Both the position numbers and the translations under genes were made by a program. The notes under the pieces were generated by a model that was not told the DNA's origin, did not search any database, and was given only the letters and a program-made list of their open reading frames with translations. 60,705 nucleotides of DNA from Gemmataceae bacterium (GTDB lineage: Bacteria > Planctomycetota > Planctomycetia > Gemmatales > Gemmataceae): NCBI GenBank assembly GCA_025055795.1, contig JANWVV010000025.1:1-60705 (forward strand). The letters are read 5' to 3'. Positions 36,522 through 45,074 of the stretch are shown here, piece after piece; within the stretch, counting starts at the first letter, position 1, and each line of letters opens with the position of its first letter.

Positions 36522-37451
36522 CTATTCGGTATATTGCCAGCAACTGCTTCGAAGAGAATAATCTAATACGAACGGTGAGCAAAGTATCATTGCTTCGGAC
36601 ATAAAGGGACGGCTGAGGCATAAAACATTGCCCCCGGCGCAGAGAGCGTGCTGGCTGTAGGCGTGCCTTGTGGCCGGATAGTGCCTGATGTTTGGCGAAC
36701 AAAATCCATCGATGAGGATAGGAGACAAGTCCCCTGAGTAGAGAGCGTCCTCGGGAGCGACAAACTTTTGGTAGTACTGGTAGTTCGGTGCAACCGCTAC
36801 CCAGGAATGGGTGGAGGATGGATTCAGCGGCTCTATAGCAACTGCCAGCAGAGGAGTATTGGATATGGCAACAGTGAGGGGCAGCATGGGCCGGCTTTGC
36901 GTCTGGAAGTGCAGCAGCATCAGGTAATGATCCGTAAAAGCCGCTCCGGCACCCGGTGAGGACAGCGGCTCTGTCACAACCTCTGACCGTCCCGAAGAGG
37001 TCATGCCAGGTGGTATCGTGACATGGTGTTGATAGACATACCATTGCCGCAGAACGTTCTGGCAGGTGAGCCACTCCGAGCGGGCACGCAGATTGCCCAC
37101 AGCTGACAGGAATAGTCCACCGACCAGCAGCAGGATAGCCGCGGCCACCAGCCAGTCGAGGCGGAAGCGGCCTCCCAGCACTTGCAGTTCCGGTACCGCT
37201 CGAGGAGCCCGCGGTAGCGATGCCAGGGGGGCAAAACACCACGCCTGGATACGGGCCAACGTCCGCTCGGCTAGACCCGCTGGCGGCATCACTTCCTGCC
37301 GACGCCACTGCTCCAAGGGGCGGAGACGCCGACGCAATCTTTCCAGTCGCTCGGCCAATCGAACATCGCATTGCAGCCGCTTTTCCACCAGGCGGGCTTG
37401 CGGCTCGGGTAGTTGCTGCAACAGATAATCCAGCAGCACCTCGTCACGCAT
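36522..37451 (-). CDS. Membrane protein, probable anti-sigma factor of the upstream ECF sigma
   Basis: A 309-residue protein with one membrane span. The N-terminal 90 residues (MRDEVLLDYLLQQLPEPQ, LERLRRRLRPLE) form a helical cytoplasmic region like the sigma-binding domains of anti-sigma factors, without the HxxxCxxC zinc motif. A single transmembrane helix follows near residues 98-118 (LDWLVAAAILLLVGGLFL). The remaining ~190 residues are extracytoplasmic. Their end (HALCAGGNVLCLSRPF) faintly recalls the H-x-G-x-NVLF-DG motif found at the end of DUF1559 proteins in planctomycetes. It lies 99 bases after the sigma gene, and that position is the main reason for the call. Confidence 0.7.
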   Translation of the reverse strand: MRDEVLLDYLLQQLPEPQARLVEKRLQCDVRLAERLERLRRRLRPLEQWRRQEVMPPAGLAERTLARIQAWCFAPLASLPRAPRAVPELQVLGGRFRLDWLVAAAILLLVGGLFLSAVGNLRARSEWLTCQNVLRQWYVYQHHVTIPPGMTSSGRSEVVTEPLSSPGAGAAFTDHYLMLLHFQTQSRPMLPLTVAISNTPLLAVAIEPLNPSSTHSWVAVAPNYQYYQKFVAPEDALYSGDLSPILIDGFCSPNIRHYPATRHAYSQHALCAGGNVLCLSRPFMSEAMILCSPFVLDYSLRSSCWQYTE

Positions 37452-37550
37452 GGCTATTGGTATCTCGTGCCCAACCTGAGGCTTTTACCACCATCACCGA
37501 TCGCAAGATCGATGGTTGTGTCTTCCGACTTTATGCAAACAGCCGGTTGG

Positions 37551-38255
37551 TCACAGCTGTTCCTGAAGCAGGTGCGGGACTCCGCCGCTGAGGGACAATG
37601 CCCAGGGGGTGGGCAAGCACTCCTGGGCAGGCGTCGATTCCTGCTCCCAGGCCGCACATAGGGGTACCAGTTTCTTGAGGGCGGCGTGCAGGCGGGACTT
37701 GACCGTTCCTAGGGGGATACCGAGCACCTCCGCTGCTTCGTGGTATTTCAAGCCCTGGAAGTAAATCAGCAGGACCACGCTCCGCAGCAGTTCCGGTAAC
37801 TGGGCGACCGCCTGCCGAATCAGAGCACACTGTTCCGCACGTTCCAGTTTGTCGAGCGGACCGGTGGTAGGTTCGGCCGCTAGCCATTCCCAAGCGGCTA
37901 GAGAGGTTTCGTCGTCACCGTGGGAACGCTCTTCCTGCAACGAGGCACGGTCACGCCGTCGTTGTTGCCGACGTAAGGCATCGATCGCCTGGTTGGTAGC
38001 TATGGCATACAGCCAAGGCCGGGCAGCCCGACCGGCCTCGTATTGCTCGATCTTTAAAAATACCTGCAAAAACGTATTCTGAAACACGTCCTCGGCCAGT
38101 TCCTCGTCATTGAGGTAGCGGCACAAATAACCGTACAACTCCCGTTCGTAGCGGCGTACCAGCAGGTCCAGAGCGGCATGCTCCCCCTGCTGCACGCGCA
38201 ACAACAGTTCCTCGTCCGACGCTGTTGTTTGCACGACCTGCCCCACCGCTTTCAC
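37551..38255 (-). CDS. ECF-type RNA polymerase sigma factor
   Basis: A sigma-70 family protein of about 234 residues with only regions 2 and 4. Region 2 covers about residues 15-90 (LVRRYERELYGYLCRYLND, AEDVFQNTFLQVFLK, RPWLYAIATNQAIDALRR). Region 4 covers about 145-200 and ends in a helix-turn-helix (YHEAAEVLGIPLGTVKSRLH). A 30-residue tail extends past it. The start deserves attention: AAGGAG (38262-38267) abuts the ATG at 38261 with no spacing, but is six bases from the in-frame GTG at 38255, so GTG is preferred. The following gene is a membrane protein that probably acts as its anti-sigma factor. Confidence 0.9.
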   Translation of the reverse strand: MKAVGQVVQTTASDEELLLRVQQGEHAALDLLVRRYERELYGYLCRYLNDEELAEDVFQNTFLQVFLKIEQYEAGRAARPWLYAIATNQAIDALRRQQRRRDRASLQEERSHGDDETSLAAWEWLAAEPTTGPLDKLERAEQCALIRQAVAQLPELLRSVVLLIYFQGLKYHEAAEVLGIPLGTVKSRLHAALKKLVPLCAAWEQESTPAQECLPTPWALSLSGGVPHLLQEQL

Positions 38256-38904
38256 CGACATCTCCTTATACGACGCCGAAGGTTTTGCGGTTCATGGCCG
38301 CCTGCACCACCGTTAGTCCCCTTCGCTTCCGTCTCGCCGACTCCTTGATTTTTATCTTAAACTCGATCCTTATCTTAAAAGAGTCCGCCACCGGAGTACA
38401 TCCCGCCGAACAATAGGAATTTCGTTTGCGAATAATGAATCAATGGCGATCCCTGTGGTCCTCCCTGCATTGTCGGACATCACCAGCTAGTGGCTGATCA
38501 GTCAGCTATGGTCTAACACTGGGGTTCGAGCATCTGTTGTGGAAGCCCATAATTTGCAAGGGTAAAACAAACACAGGTCCAAATGAACGAGTTCCAGGAG
38601 CTAATGCGTCGGTAGGAATGGACGCGAAGTTAGCGACGCTCCGGGACCAGGCCGCAGAGTTGTTCTGGGCGGCATGCGCCACCCTGCCAGGGGCGCTTTC
38701 TTCAGGACGGCTGATGGAATGACATTTTCCGCTTTGGCAAGGACGGGTATAACGCATCAGACAGACACAGCATCTGAAGACAGGACGGGATGATGATCCT
38801 GATTTCCAGCGGCCCGTCCGTTCCGGCGGGATCCGGCTGTGCTGCTGGAATCCCTCGCTGCGGGCAGCAGGGCCCGTTATCTCTGGCGGCGTAAGGAGTA
38901 AGGA
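38256..38904. other. Divergent gap between ECF sigma and dnaE
   Basis: About 650 bases separate the divergent sigma and dnaE genes. The left part (38330-38440) is AT-rich; the right part, just before dnaE, is GC-rich with several imperfect inverted repeats that could form a leader structure. No gene is supported here. Confidence 0.4.
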
Positions 38905-41900
38905 ATGGCCGGTCGGTCGTTCGTCCATCTGCATGTCCATACGCATTACAGCCTGCTGGATGGTTTCAATCGCATTCCGCCTCTGGTGGCCCAGGTGAAA
39001 AAACTGGGAATGAATGCCTGCGCCATCACCGACCACGGCAACCTCTATGGTGCCATCGAATTCTACCTGGAGTGCCGCAAGGCAGGGATCAATCCGATCA
39101 TCGGCTACGAGGCTTACCTGGCCCCAACTAGCCGTACCGATCGCAGCGCCCGCAACGAGTTGGGAGCCGCTACCCACCTGACCCTGCTGGCTAAAAACGC
39201 CGTCGGCTTCCGCAACCTGATCAAACTCTCCAGCCTCGCCTTTCTGGAGGGGTTTTACTATCATCCGCGGATCGATCGGGAGCTGCTGACCGAATACCAT
39301 GAAGGCCTGATCTGCCTGAGTGGCTGCCTGGCCGGTGCCTTCAACCAGTACATTCTGCAGGGCAAGATCAAGGAAGCCGAAGAGCTGGCCGCGTGGTTCG
39401 CCCGGCTTTTCGGCAAGGATTACTACATCGAGCTGCAGAACAACGGTCTGGAACCACAAGACCGTTGTACCGAGGTGGCCCTGGACATTTCCCGACGACT
39501 AGGCATTGCCACTGTGGCCACGGCTGACGCTCATTACCTGTGTGCTGAAGACGCTCTGGCCCACGACGTCCTCTATTGCATCAACACCCGGCGGCAACAC
39601 GATCCCCGCCGGCGTCAATACCCGGAAGGGCGGTTCGCCAGTCCCTATTACGTGCGTAGTCCGGCCGAGATGTACCAGTTGTTCCCCGGTCAGGAGGACG
39701 CTGTCGCCCGCACCCAGGAGATCGCCGATCAGGTCGACATTCAGTTGGACTTTAGCCAACGGCACTTCCCGGTTTTCGTTCCCCCCCAGCAGAAAACGCC
39801 TGAACAGTACCTGCGGGAATTGTGCCAGGCCGGTTTGCGTCAGCGTTACGGGGATCCCCCCCCAGCGGAAGCCCAGCAGCGTCTGGAGCACGAGCTGAAC
39901 ATCATCTGTCGCATGGGGTTTGCCGGCTATTTTCTGATAGTGTGGGACTTTGTGCGTTATGCCCGCGAGCAAGGGATTCCCTGCTCGGCCCGGGGCTCGG
40001 CCTGTGGAGCTTTGGTCAGTTACGTTCTGTATCTCAGCCACGTGGACCCACTGGAATACGACTTGCTGTTCGAACGGTTCCTGGATCCCAATCGTAGCGA
40101 GGCCCCGGATATCGATATCGATTTCTGCCAGGACCGCCGCGAGCAGGTCATCGAGTACGTCAAGCGGAAGTATGGGGCCGAATCGGTAGCTCAGATCGGA
40201 ACGTTCGGTACCTTAGCGGCCAAGGCGGCCCTTAAAGACGTCGGACGGGTACTCGGCGTTCCCTTGGAACGGGTTAACCAGCTTTGCCAGCTGGTTCCCA
40301 CCCGGGGGGCCCTCACTGCCACACTGAGTGAGGCTCTGGAAAGCCCGGATTTCCGCCGCGAATACGACGCCGACCCCCAAGTCCGGCAACTGGTCGACAT
40401 CGCTTTGAAACTGGAAGGCATCAATCGTAACGCAGGGACCCATGCGGCCGGCGTGGTCATTGCCAATGGCCCCATCATCAATTACGTCCCTGTCCAGCGG
40501 GTAGTCCGCCGGACCGAAGGCGAAGAAACCGAGGCCGCTACCAACGGCGACCTGGCCGTCACCACCCAGTGGGAAATGACCATTCTCGAGAAAGTCGGCA
40601 TGCTGAAAATGGACTTTCTCGGTCTGCGTACCTTGACGCTGATTGACAATACCCTCCGCCTGATCGAGCGCACGCAGCACCGCCGCATCGACCCGTACAA
40701 AATCCCGCTGGACGATCCCAAAGTCTATCAGATGCTGCAACGCGGCGAAGCCAAGGGGGTGTTCCAGTTCGAATCGGAAGGGATCCGCGAACTGCTTAAA
40801 CGCATGAAGCCGGACAACATCCGGGACATCATCGCCTCCACCGCCTTGTACCGCCCCGGTCCGCTCGAAGGCGGGCTGGTGGACGAATACATCGAATGCA
40901 AGCATGGCCGCAAGCAACCCACCTACCTGCACCCGGTCATGGAGGAAATCCTGGGAGAAACCTACGGCGTAATGGTCTACCAGGAACAGATCATGCGTAT
41001 TCTCAACCGCCTGGGCGGGATCGAACTGTCCAAAGCCTACGCCTGCATCAAGGCGATAAGCAAAAAGAACAAGGAAGTGATCGAGGCCCGGCGGGAAGAG
41101 TTCATCCGGGGGGCGGTCCAGAATGGCCTGGCCGAGGAACAAGCGGCACGGATCTTCTCGCAGATCGAGGAATTCGGCAAATATGGCTTCAACAAGTCCC
41201 ATAGTGCCGCCTATGCCCTGGTGTCGTACCAGACGGCGTATCTGAAATGCTACTATCCGGCGGAGTTCATGGCGGCATTGCTGTCTTCTGAAGTGGACGA
41301 CGGCAACAAGCGTGACATCCTGGTGGATCACATCGCCGAGGCCCGACGGATGGGACTGGAGGTTCTGCCGCCCGACATCAATCGTGGCCTGCCCGATTTC
41401 GACGTGGAAGGAAAGCAGATCATTTTTGGCCTGACGGCCATCAAAGGACTGGGTCGCGGTGCGGCAGAAGAGATCGTTCGCGTGCGTCAACAAGGGGGCA
41501 AGTTTACCAGTCTGTACGACTTTTGCGAACGGGTTGATCGGCGGGTGGTCCCCCGTTCGGCCGTGGAGCGCCTGATCAAGGCAGGTGCCTTCGACGCCTT
41601 TGGCCGGCGGGCCGCCTTGTTTGCTGCCCTGGAACGCGCCTACCAGGCTGCAGAAGAACGCGCAGCGGACCGACGACGCGGTCAGAAATCCCTCATGGAT
41701 TTGCTAGTGGAAGGTCCCTCTACCGACGACAGCCACAATGGCACCGTCCAAGGTGTTGCTACCGCTTTGCTGGCCAGTGATGGCCTGCCCGACGTCCCCG
41801 AATGGAGCGAAACCGACAAACTCAAGTTTGAAAAAGAAGCGCTCGACTTCTACATGTCCAGTCACCCGCTGGCTCAGCACGAGGAACAGATGCGTCGATT

Positions 41901-42468
41901 CCGTACCCACGAGTGTGCTGATTTGCTTAAAGCCAAAGCGGGCACCGAAGCCCGCCTGGCCGGCATGATCGTGGATCTGGCCATCCGCACGGCCAACCGG
42001 GGACGCAATGCCGGACGCAAATATGCTACTTTCCGGATTGAGGATTTCAGTGGCAGCGTCCGCTGTATCCTCTGGTCCGACGAATATGCCCGTTACCGGG
42101 AGCTGGTAGTGCCGGATGCGGTCTACCTGTTTGAGGGGATGCTCAACTGGGCGCCCGAGCGGGCCGAACCGGATTTCCAGGTCAAACGGCTCCTGACCCT
42201 GGAGGAGGCACGCCGGGAGTTCACCAAAAGCTTGATTTTGCGCCTGCCTTACAGCGATTCCCCCGAAACACTACAGAAGCTGGATGGTCTCCGCTTGTTG
42301 CTTCAGCGGTACCGGGGAACTTGCCCGGTTTATCTGGTAGTGCGGGACCCCGGCGGCCGCCAGGCTCATTTACGGTTGGCCGATGAGTTGCGTGTCGATC
42401 CTGCCCAGCTTCCCCTCGACGAGTTGGAACTGATACTGGGCAAAGGGGCGGCCTTGTTCAGCCGCTAG
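38905..42468 (+). CDS. dnaE: DNA polymerase III alpha subunit
   Basis: The replicative polymerase, 1187 residues, full length for the DnaE1 type. The N-terminal PHP domain keeps its metal motif (HLHVHTHYSLLDG, ITDHGN). The C-family palm carries the catalytic aspartates D402 and D404 in PDIDIDFCQDRR, with the third in the VGMLKMDFLGLRTL strand. The fingers region (YRPGPLEGGLVDEYI, EQIMRIL) is intact, followed by a helix-hairpin-helix section (FDVEGKQIIFGLTAIKGLG) and an OB fold near residues 1005-1085 (TFRIEDFSGSVRCILW). ATG 38905 is preceded by TAAGGAGTAAGGA. The gene stands alone, with no clamp or helicase gene beside it. Confidence 0.97.
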   Translation: MAGRSFVHLHVHTHYSLLDGFNRIPPLVAQVKKLGMNACAITDHGNLYGAIEFYLECRKAGINPIIGYEAYLAPTSRTDRSARNELGAATHLTLLAKNAVGFRNLIKLSSLAFLEGFYYHPRIDRELLTEYHEGLICLSGCLAGAFNQYILQGKIKEAEELAAWFARLFGKDYYIELQNNGLEPQDRCTEVALDISRRLGIATVATADAHYLCAEDALAHDVLYCINTRRQHDPRRRQYPEGRFASPYYVRSPAEMYQLFPGQEDAVARTQEIADQVDIQLDFSQRHFPVFVPPQQKTPEQYLRELCQAGLRQRYGDPPPAEAQQRLEHELNIICRMGFAGYFLIVWDFVRYAREQGIPCSARGSACGALVSYVLYLSHVDPLEYDLLFERFLDPNRSEAPDIDIDFCQDRREQVIEYVKRKYGAESVAQIGTFGTLAAKAALKDVGRVLGVPLERVNQLCQLVPTRGALTATLSEALESPDFRREYDADPQVRQLVDIALKLEGINRNAGTHAAGVVIANGPIINYVPVQRVVRRTEGEETEAATNGDLAVTTQWEMTILEKVGMLKMDFLGLRTLTLIDNTLRLIERTQHRRIDPYKIPLDDPKVYQMLQRGEAKGVFQFESEGIRELLKRMKPDNIRDIIASTALYRPGPLEGGLVDEYIECKHGRKQPTYLHPVMEEILGETYGVMVYQEQIMRILNRLGGIELSKAYACIKAISKKNKEVIEARREEFIRGAVQNGLAEEQAARIFSQIEEFGKYGFNKSHSAAYALVSYQTAYLKCYYPAEFMAALLSSEVDDGNKRDILVDHIAEARRMGLEVLPPDINRGLPDFDVEGKQIIFGLTAIKGLGRGAAEEIVRVRQQGGKFTSLYDFCERVDRRVVPRSAVERLIKAGAFDAFGRRAALFAALERAYQAAEERAADRRRGQKSLMDLLVEGPSTDDSHNGTVQGVATALLASDGLPDVPEWSETDKLKFEKEALDFYMSSHPLAQHEEQMRRFRTHECADLLKAKAGTEARLAGMIVDLAIRTANRGRNAGRKYATFRIEDFSGSVRCILWSDEYARYRELVVPDAVYLFEGMLNWAPERAEPDFQVKRLLTLEEARREFTKSLILRLPYSDSPETLQKLDGLRLLLQRYRGTCPVYLVVRDPGGRQAHLRLADELRVDPAQLPLDELELILGKGAALFSR

Positions 42469-42480
42469 GTCTGAGCAAAC

Positions 42481-42499
42481 CCCTTGCTGACCAGCAGGG
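42481..42499 (+). terminator. Imperfect hairpin after dnaE
   Basis: CCCTTGCT and AGCAGGG pair around a GACC loop, with one bulged T, twelve bases after the dnaE stop codon. No clean T run follows, so this is only a possible terminator. Confidence 0.35.
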
Positions 42500-42618
42500 C
42501 CTTGCTTTAACCACTGAGTTAAAAAACACTAGTTCCCGCCCTGTTCTCTTTAAGTTTCTCGCCAGTTAGGGGGCATCATTTTCTACTGCTGCGGTCGGGA
42601 AAACGGCAGGTAGGGACC

Positions 42619-43380
42619 TCATTCAGGATCTTCCGGCAGACGCTTGGGAAGTTTAACCGTAAAGGTAGACCCTTTGCCCACGATGCTTTCAACCCGGATG
42701 CGGCCGTGATGTTGCTCAATGATTTGACGGCAGACGCTTAAACCCAGGCCTGTGCCCCCTCGGCCGTATTCATCCGGTTGCTTGGTCGTGTAGAAAGGCT
42801 CAAAAATCAGTCGGAGTTGATGCGGAGGGATCCCTACGCCAGTATCGGCCACCTGGATTTCCACCATGTCTGTTTGGGGATTGTCGCGCACCTCGATACG
42901 CAGACGCCCGCCTTCCGGCATCGCCTGCCGGGCGTTGATAATCAGGTTGACCAGGATCTGTTCGATCTGCCCCGGCACTGCCCAGATTACCGGATGAGCA
43001 TGGAAACGGGTTTCGACATGAATGCGATGCTTGGACAGGTCCTTACCAGTAAGAATAAGGACTTCCTCGACCAGGCGTACAATGTCACACTGTTCGCGCT
43101 GACTACTGTTTTTGCGGGCATAACCGAGCATACCAGCGGCGATGGCAGCGGCACGTTGGCCCGCTTTGAGGATCCGCTCGAACGCATTCTGCTTTTCCTG
43201 AGGATCGCTGTTGCGTAGTCCCAGCTTGGCCGAATTGATAATGGTTGTCAGAATGTTGTTGAATTCATGGGCAATACTGGAGGCTAGTTCGCCTACGCTG
43301 CTCAGCCGCTGGGCCTGTAGTAGCTGCCGCCGCAATGCTTCCGTCTCATTGGCTGACGTCAGCACCTGTTCACCGGTCAT
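42619..43380 (-). CDS. Soluble sensor histidine kinase (HisKA-HATPase)
   Basis: A 253-residue kinase without a membrane segment or recognisable sensor domain. The phospho-acceptor is H38 in SSIAHEFNNILT, the NtrB-like H-box variant. The ATPase domain shows the N box QILVNLIINARQAMP, the G1 box VADTGVGIPP, the F box IFEPFYTTK and the G2 box GGTGLGLSVC. About 20 residues of coiled coil precede the dimerisation helix. All catalytic features are complete, so it should signal from the cytoplasm or through a partner sensor. No response regulator gene is adjacent, making it an orphan kinase here. ATG 43380 is preceded by a G-rich stretch (AGGGGG) at about ten bases. Confidence 0.92.
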   Translation of the reverse strand: MTGEQVLTSANETEALRRQLLQAQRLSSVGELASSIAHEFNNILTTIINSAKLGLRNSDPQEKQNAFERILKAGQRAAAIAAGMLGYARKNSSQREQCDIVRLVEEVLILTGKDLSKHRIHVETRFHAHPVIWAVPGQIEQILVNLIINARQAMPEGGRLRIEVRDNPQTDMVEIQVADTGVGIPPHQLRLIFEPFYTTKQPDEYGRGGTGLGLSVCRQIIEQHHGRIRVESIVGKGSTFTVKLPKRLPEDPE

Positions 43381-43812
43381 GCCGCCGTTCCCCCTGCGTC
43401 GCCGGGTCCCCCCGTGCCCTCTCGGCTTCGCTGCTTGTTCCTATCGGAACGCCATAGCCCGCTTCTTCATCATAACCGCACAAACCAGTGCAACGAGAAG
43501 TGCAGAGTAGTGCCTCACTCGAACTTCAGTCCTGCTCGAAGCTGGCCTGCAAAGGAGTCACAGCTGGGCAGGGTGTCGCTCTATTTTCCTGGGGGCCAAG
43601 CCGTAGCCCGTTTGTTGCTGCTCCGGGTAGCAAGAGCCAACCTGGAGGAACGTCTAGTAGCTCTGGCCCGAGGGTAAAGTTCTGAAAAAGGGAGGACATA
43701 GTTGATGCGTGGGATTCTTAGCTGGGCCGATTTGCTATTTAAACAGTTGTCAGAGTCATCCCCCCCTTCGGGAGCCAGGTAGGCAAGCAAAAGAGGGCTG
43801 GTGATGGCCTAA
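43381..43812. other. Gap between the histidine kinase and the phosphatase gene
   Basis: This 432-base stretch contains no gene I can support. Short open frames exist on both strands but lack start signals and protein-like composition. Confidence 0.35.
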
Positions 43813-44523
43813 TCAGGCCGAAGTCCGCTGGGCAGCGGTACGCTGGGCGTCGATAAGACGCACCGGCTCCGGAACTTCCAGCAGCCGAAGGGCCTGCCAG
43901 TGGTTGCCCTGACCAATCAACTCGCTGACCGCCAGGTTGTAGGCTTTGCCGATGCGGGTCCAGTCGGCGGCAGAGTAACCGGGTAACAGACTCAGTAGCA
44001 AGACCTTACAAACAACGCCATGGATAACGGCTACAATCCGTTTTCCCGCGTGGCGGTGCACCACCCCTTGCCAGACCGGCAGGACACGTTCACGGATGCT
44101 GGCAAAGCTTTCCATTCCAGGCCAGGCATAGTTGAGGTCACCGTTCTGCCAGGCTTGCATCGTTTGTTGCCAGGCCTGCTCGACCGCTGGTCCGCATTGC
44201 TGGCTGAACGGTCCGACCCGTCGTTCGTGCCATTGCGGCTCGATTTCATGAGGGATCCGGCAACGGCGGGCAATTACCTGAGCGGTTTCCACGGCCCGAC
44301 GCATCCCCGAAGAAACAACTACGTCGGGGGTCTGTGTGGCAAACCACTCGGCTGCGGCCGCTGCTTGTCGCCAGCCATGCTCCCCTAGGGGCACGTCTGA
44401 TTCTGCACCGTGCAACAGGTGGGGCGTCGCCGTTTCTGCGTGCCGCACCAGCCACACCCGCGTTGTCACCTCTCCGTTCCCCGCCTGTCCTTCTGATCCT
44501 GTTGCCAACATCCTACAACCCAC
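43813..44523 (-). CDS. Histidine phosphatase family protein (phosphoglycerate mutase-like)
   Basis: A 236-residue member of the phosphoglycerate mutase/acid phosphatase superfamily. The catalytic motif LVRHAET near residue 26 holds the phosphohistidine; the supporting residues are seen in SSGMRRAVETAQ, the HERRVGPFSQQ segment with its acid/base Glu, and the second catalytic His in AVIHGVVCKVL. Members include cofactor-dependent mutases, alpha-ribazole phosphatase and broad phosphatases. The sequence lacks the longer insertions of true phosphoglycerate mutase, so a small-molecule phosphatase is likelier. The N terminus is not certain; a GTG at 44469 starts nearer the domain. Confidence 0.85.
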   Translation of the reverse strand: MGCRMLATGSEGQAGNGEVTTRVWLVRHAETATPHLLHGAESDVPLGEHGWRQAAAAAEWFATQTPDVVVSSGMRRAVETAQVIARRCRIPHEIEPQWHERRVGPFSQQCGPAVEQAWQQTMQAWQNGDLNYAWPGMESFASIRERVLPVWQGVVHRHAGKRIVAVIHGVVCKVLLLSLLPGYSAADWTRIGKAYNLAVSELIGQGNHWQALRLLEVPEPVRLIDAQRTAAQRTSA

Positions 44524-45074
44524 TGCAAACCGTCGTGCGAACGGCTAGATCCGGTGGCTCACCAAACCGCCATTCCGCCGACCTATCCAACAACCCCGTA
44601 TGGAGCTTACCAACAACCCCGTATGGAGCTTAATCTTTATCCTGTCCTCATACTGCCCAATCTCGATGAACTTCATCCCTAATTTATAGTTCCTCGCGGT
44701 GATACCCATCGTCCTTGGACTATGTTGACGATGCCTACACCACTTCATTACCGCAGTCAATTATCACCAATATCACATTATTGCCCGGATGGATGCCCCC
44801 TTACTCGAGGTGGCAGCGTCTGCGACCTCCCCTCTTCGAGCGGTCTCGTATGCAAGCTTTGCGACGAGCAAAGCAAACCAAGGCTGATGAAAAGAAGCGT
44901 CAACTGAGGTTCTGAGAAGAAAAGGGGTACATGAGCCGACGCTGCAATGGGATAGTGGAGTTTCTATAACCAGATAGAACCTGGTGATCCGAGGTAGCGA
45001 AAATTGGTCGCCGAGGGATAAGCAGGAGCCAGTGGGAGACCTTTACGGCCGCTTGGTACCGAGGGAACAGGCTA
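44524..45074. other. Gap with a tandem duplication
   Basis: About 550 bases between two minus-strand genes. It contains the 23-base tandem duplication at 44587-44632 and otherwise no gene, RNA or clear terminator that I can support. Confidence 0.4.
44587..44632. repeat. Tandem duplication of a 23-base unit
   Basis: Two perfect adjacent copies of a 23-base unit, at 44587-44609 and 44610-44632, each containing CAACCCCGTATGGAGCTTA. They lie just upstream of the histidine phosphatase gene. Confidence 0.9.

Noticed and set aside
40213..41493. A 426-codon open frame antisense to dnaE
   Set aside because: It mirrors the dnaE coding frame, shows no recognisable domain and lacks a ribosome binding site.
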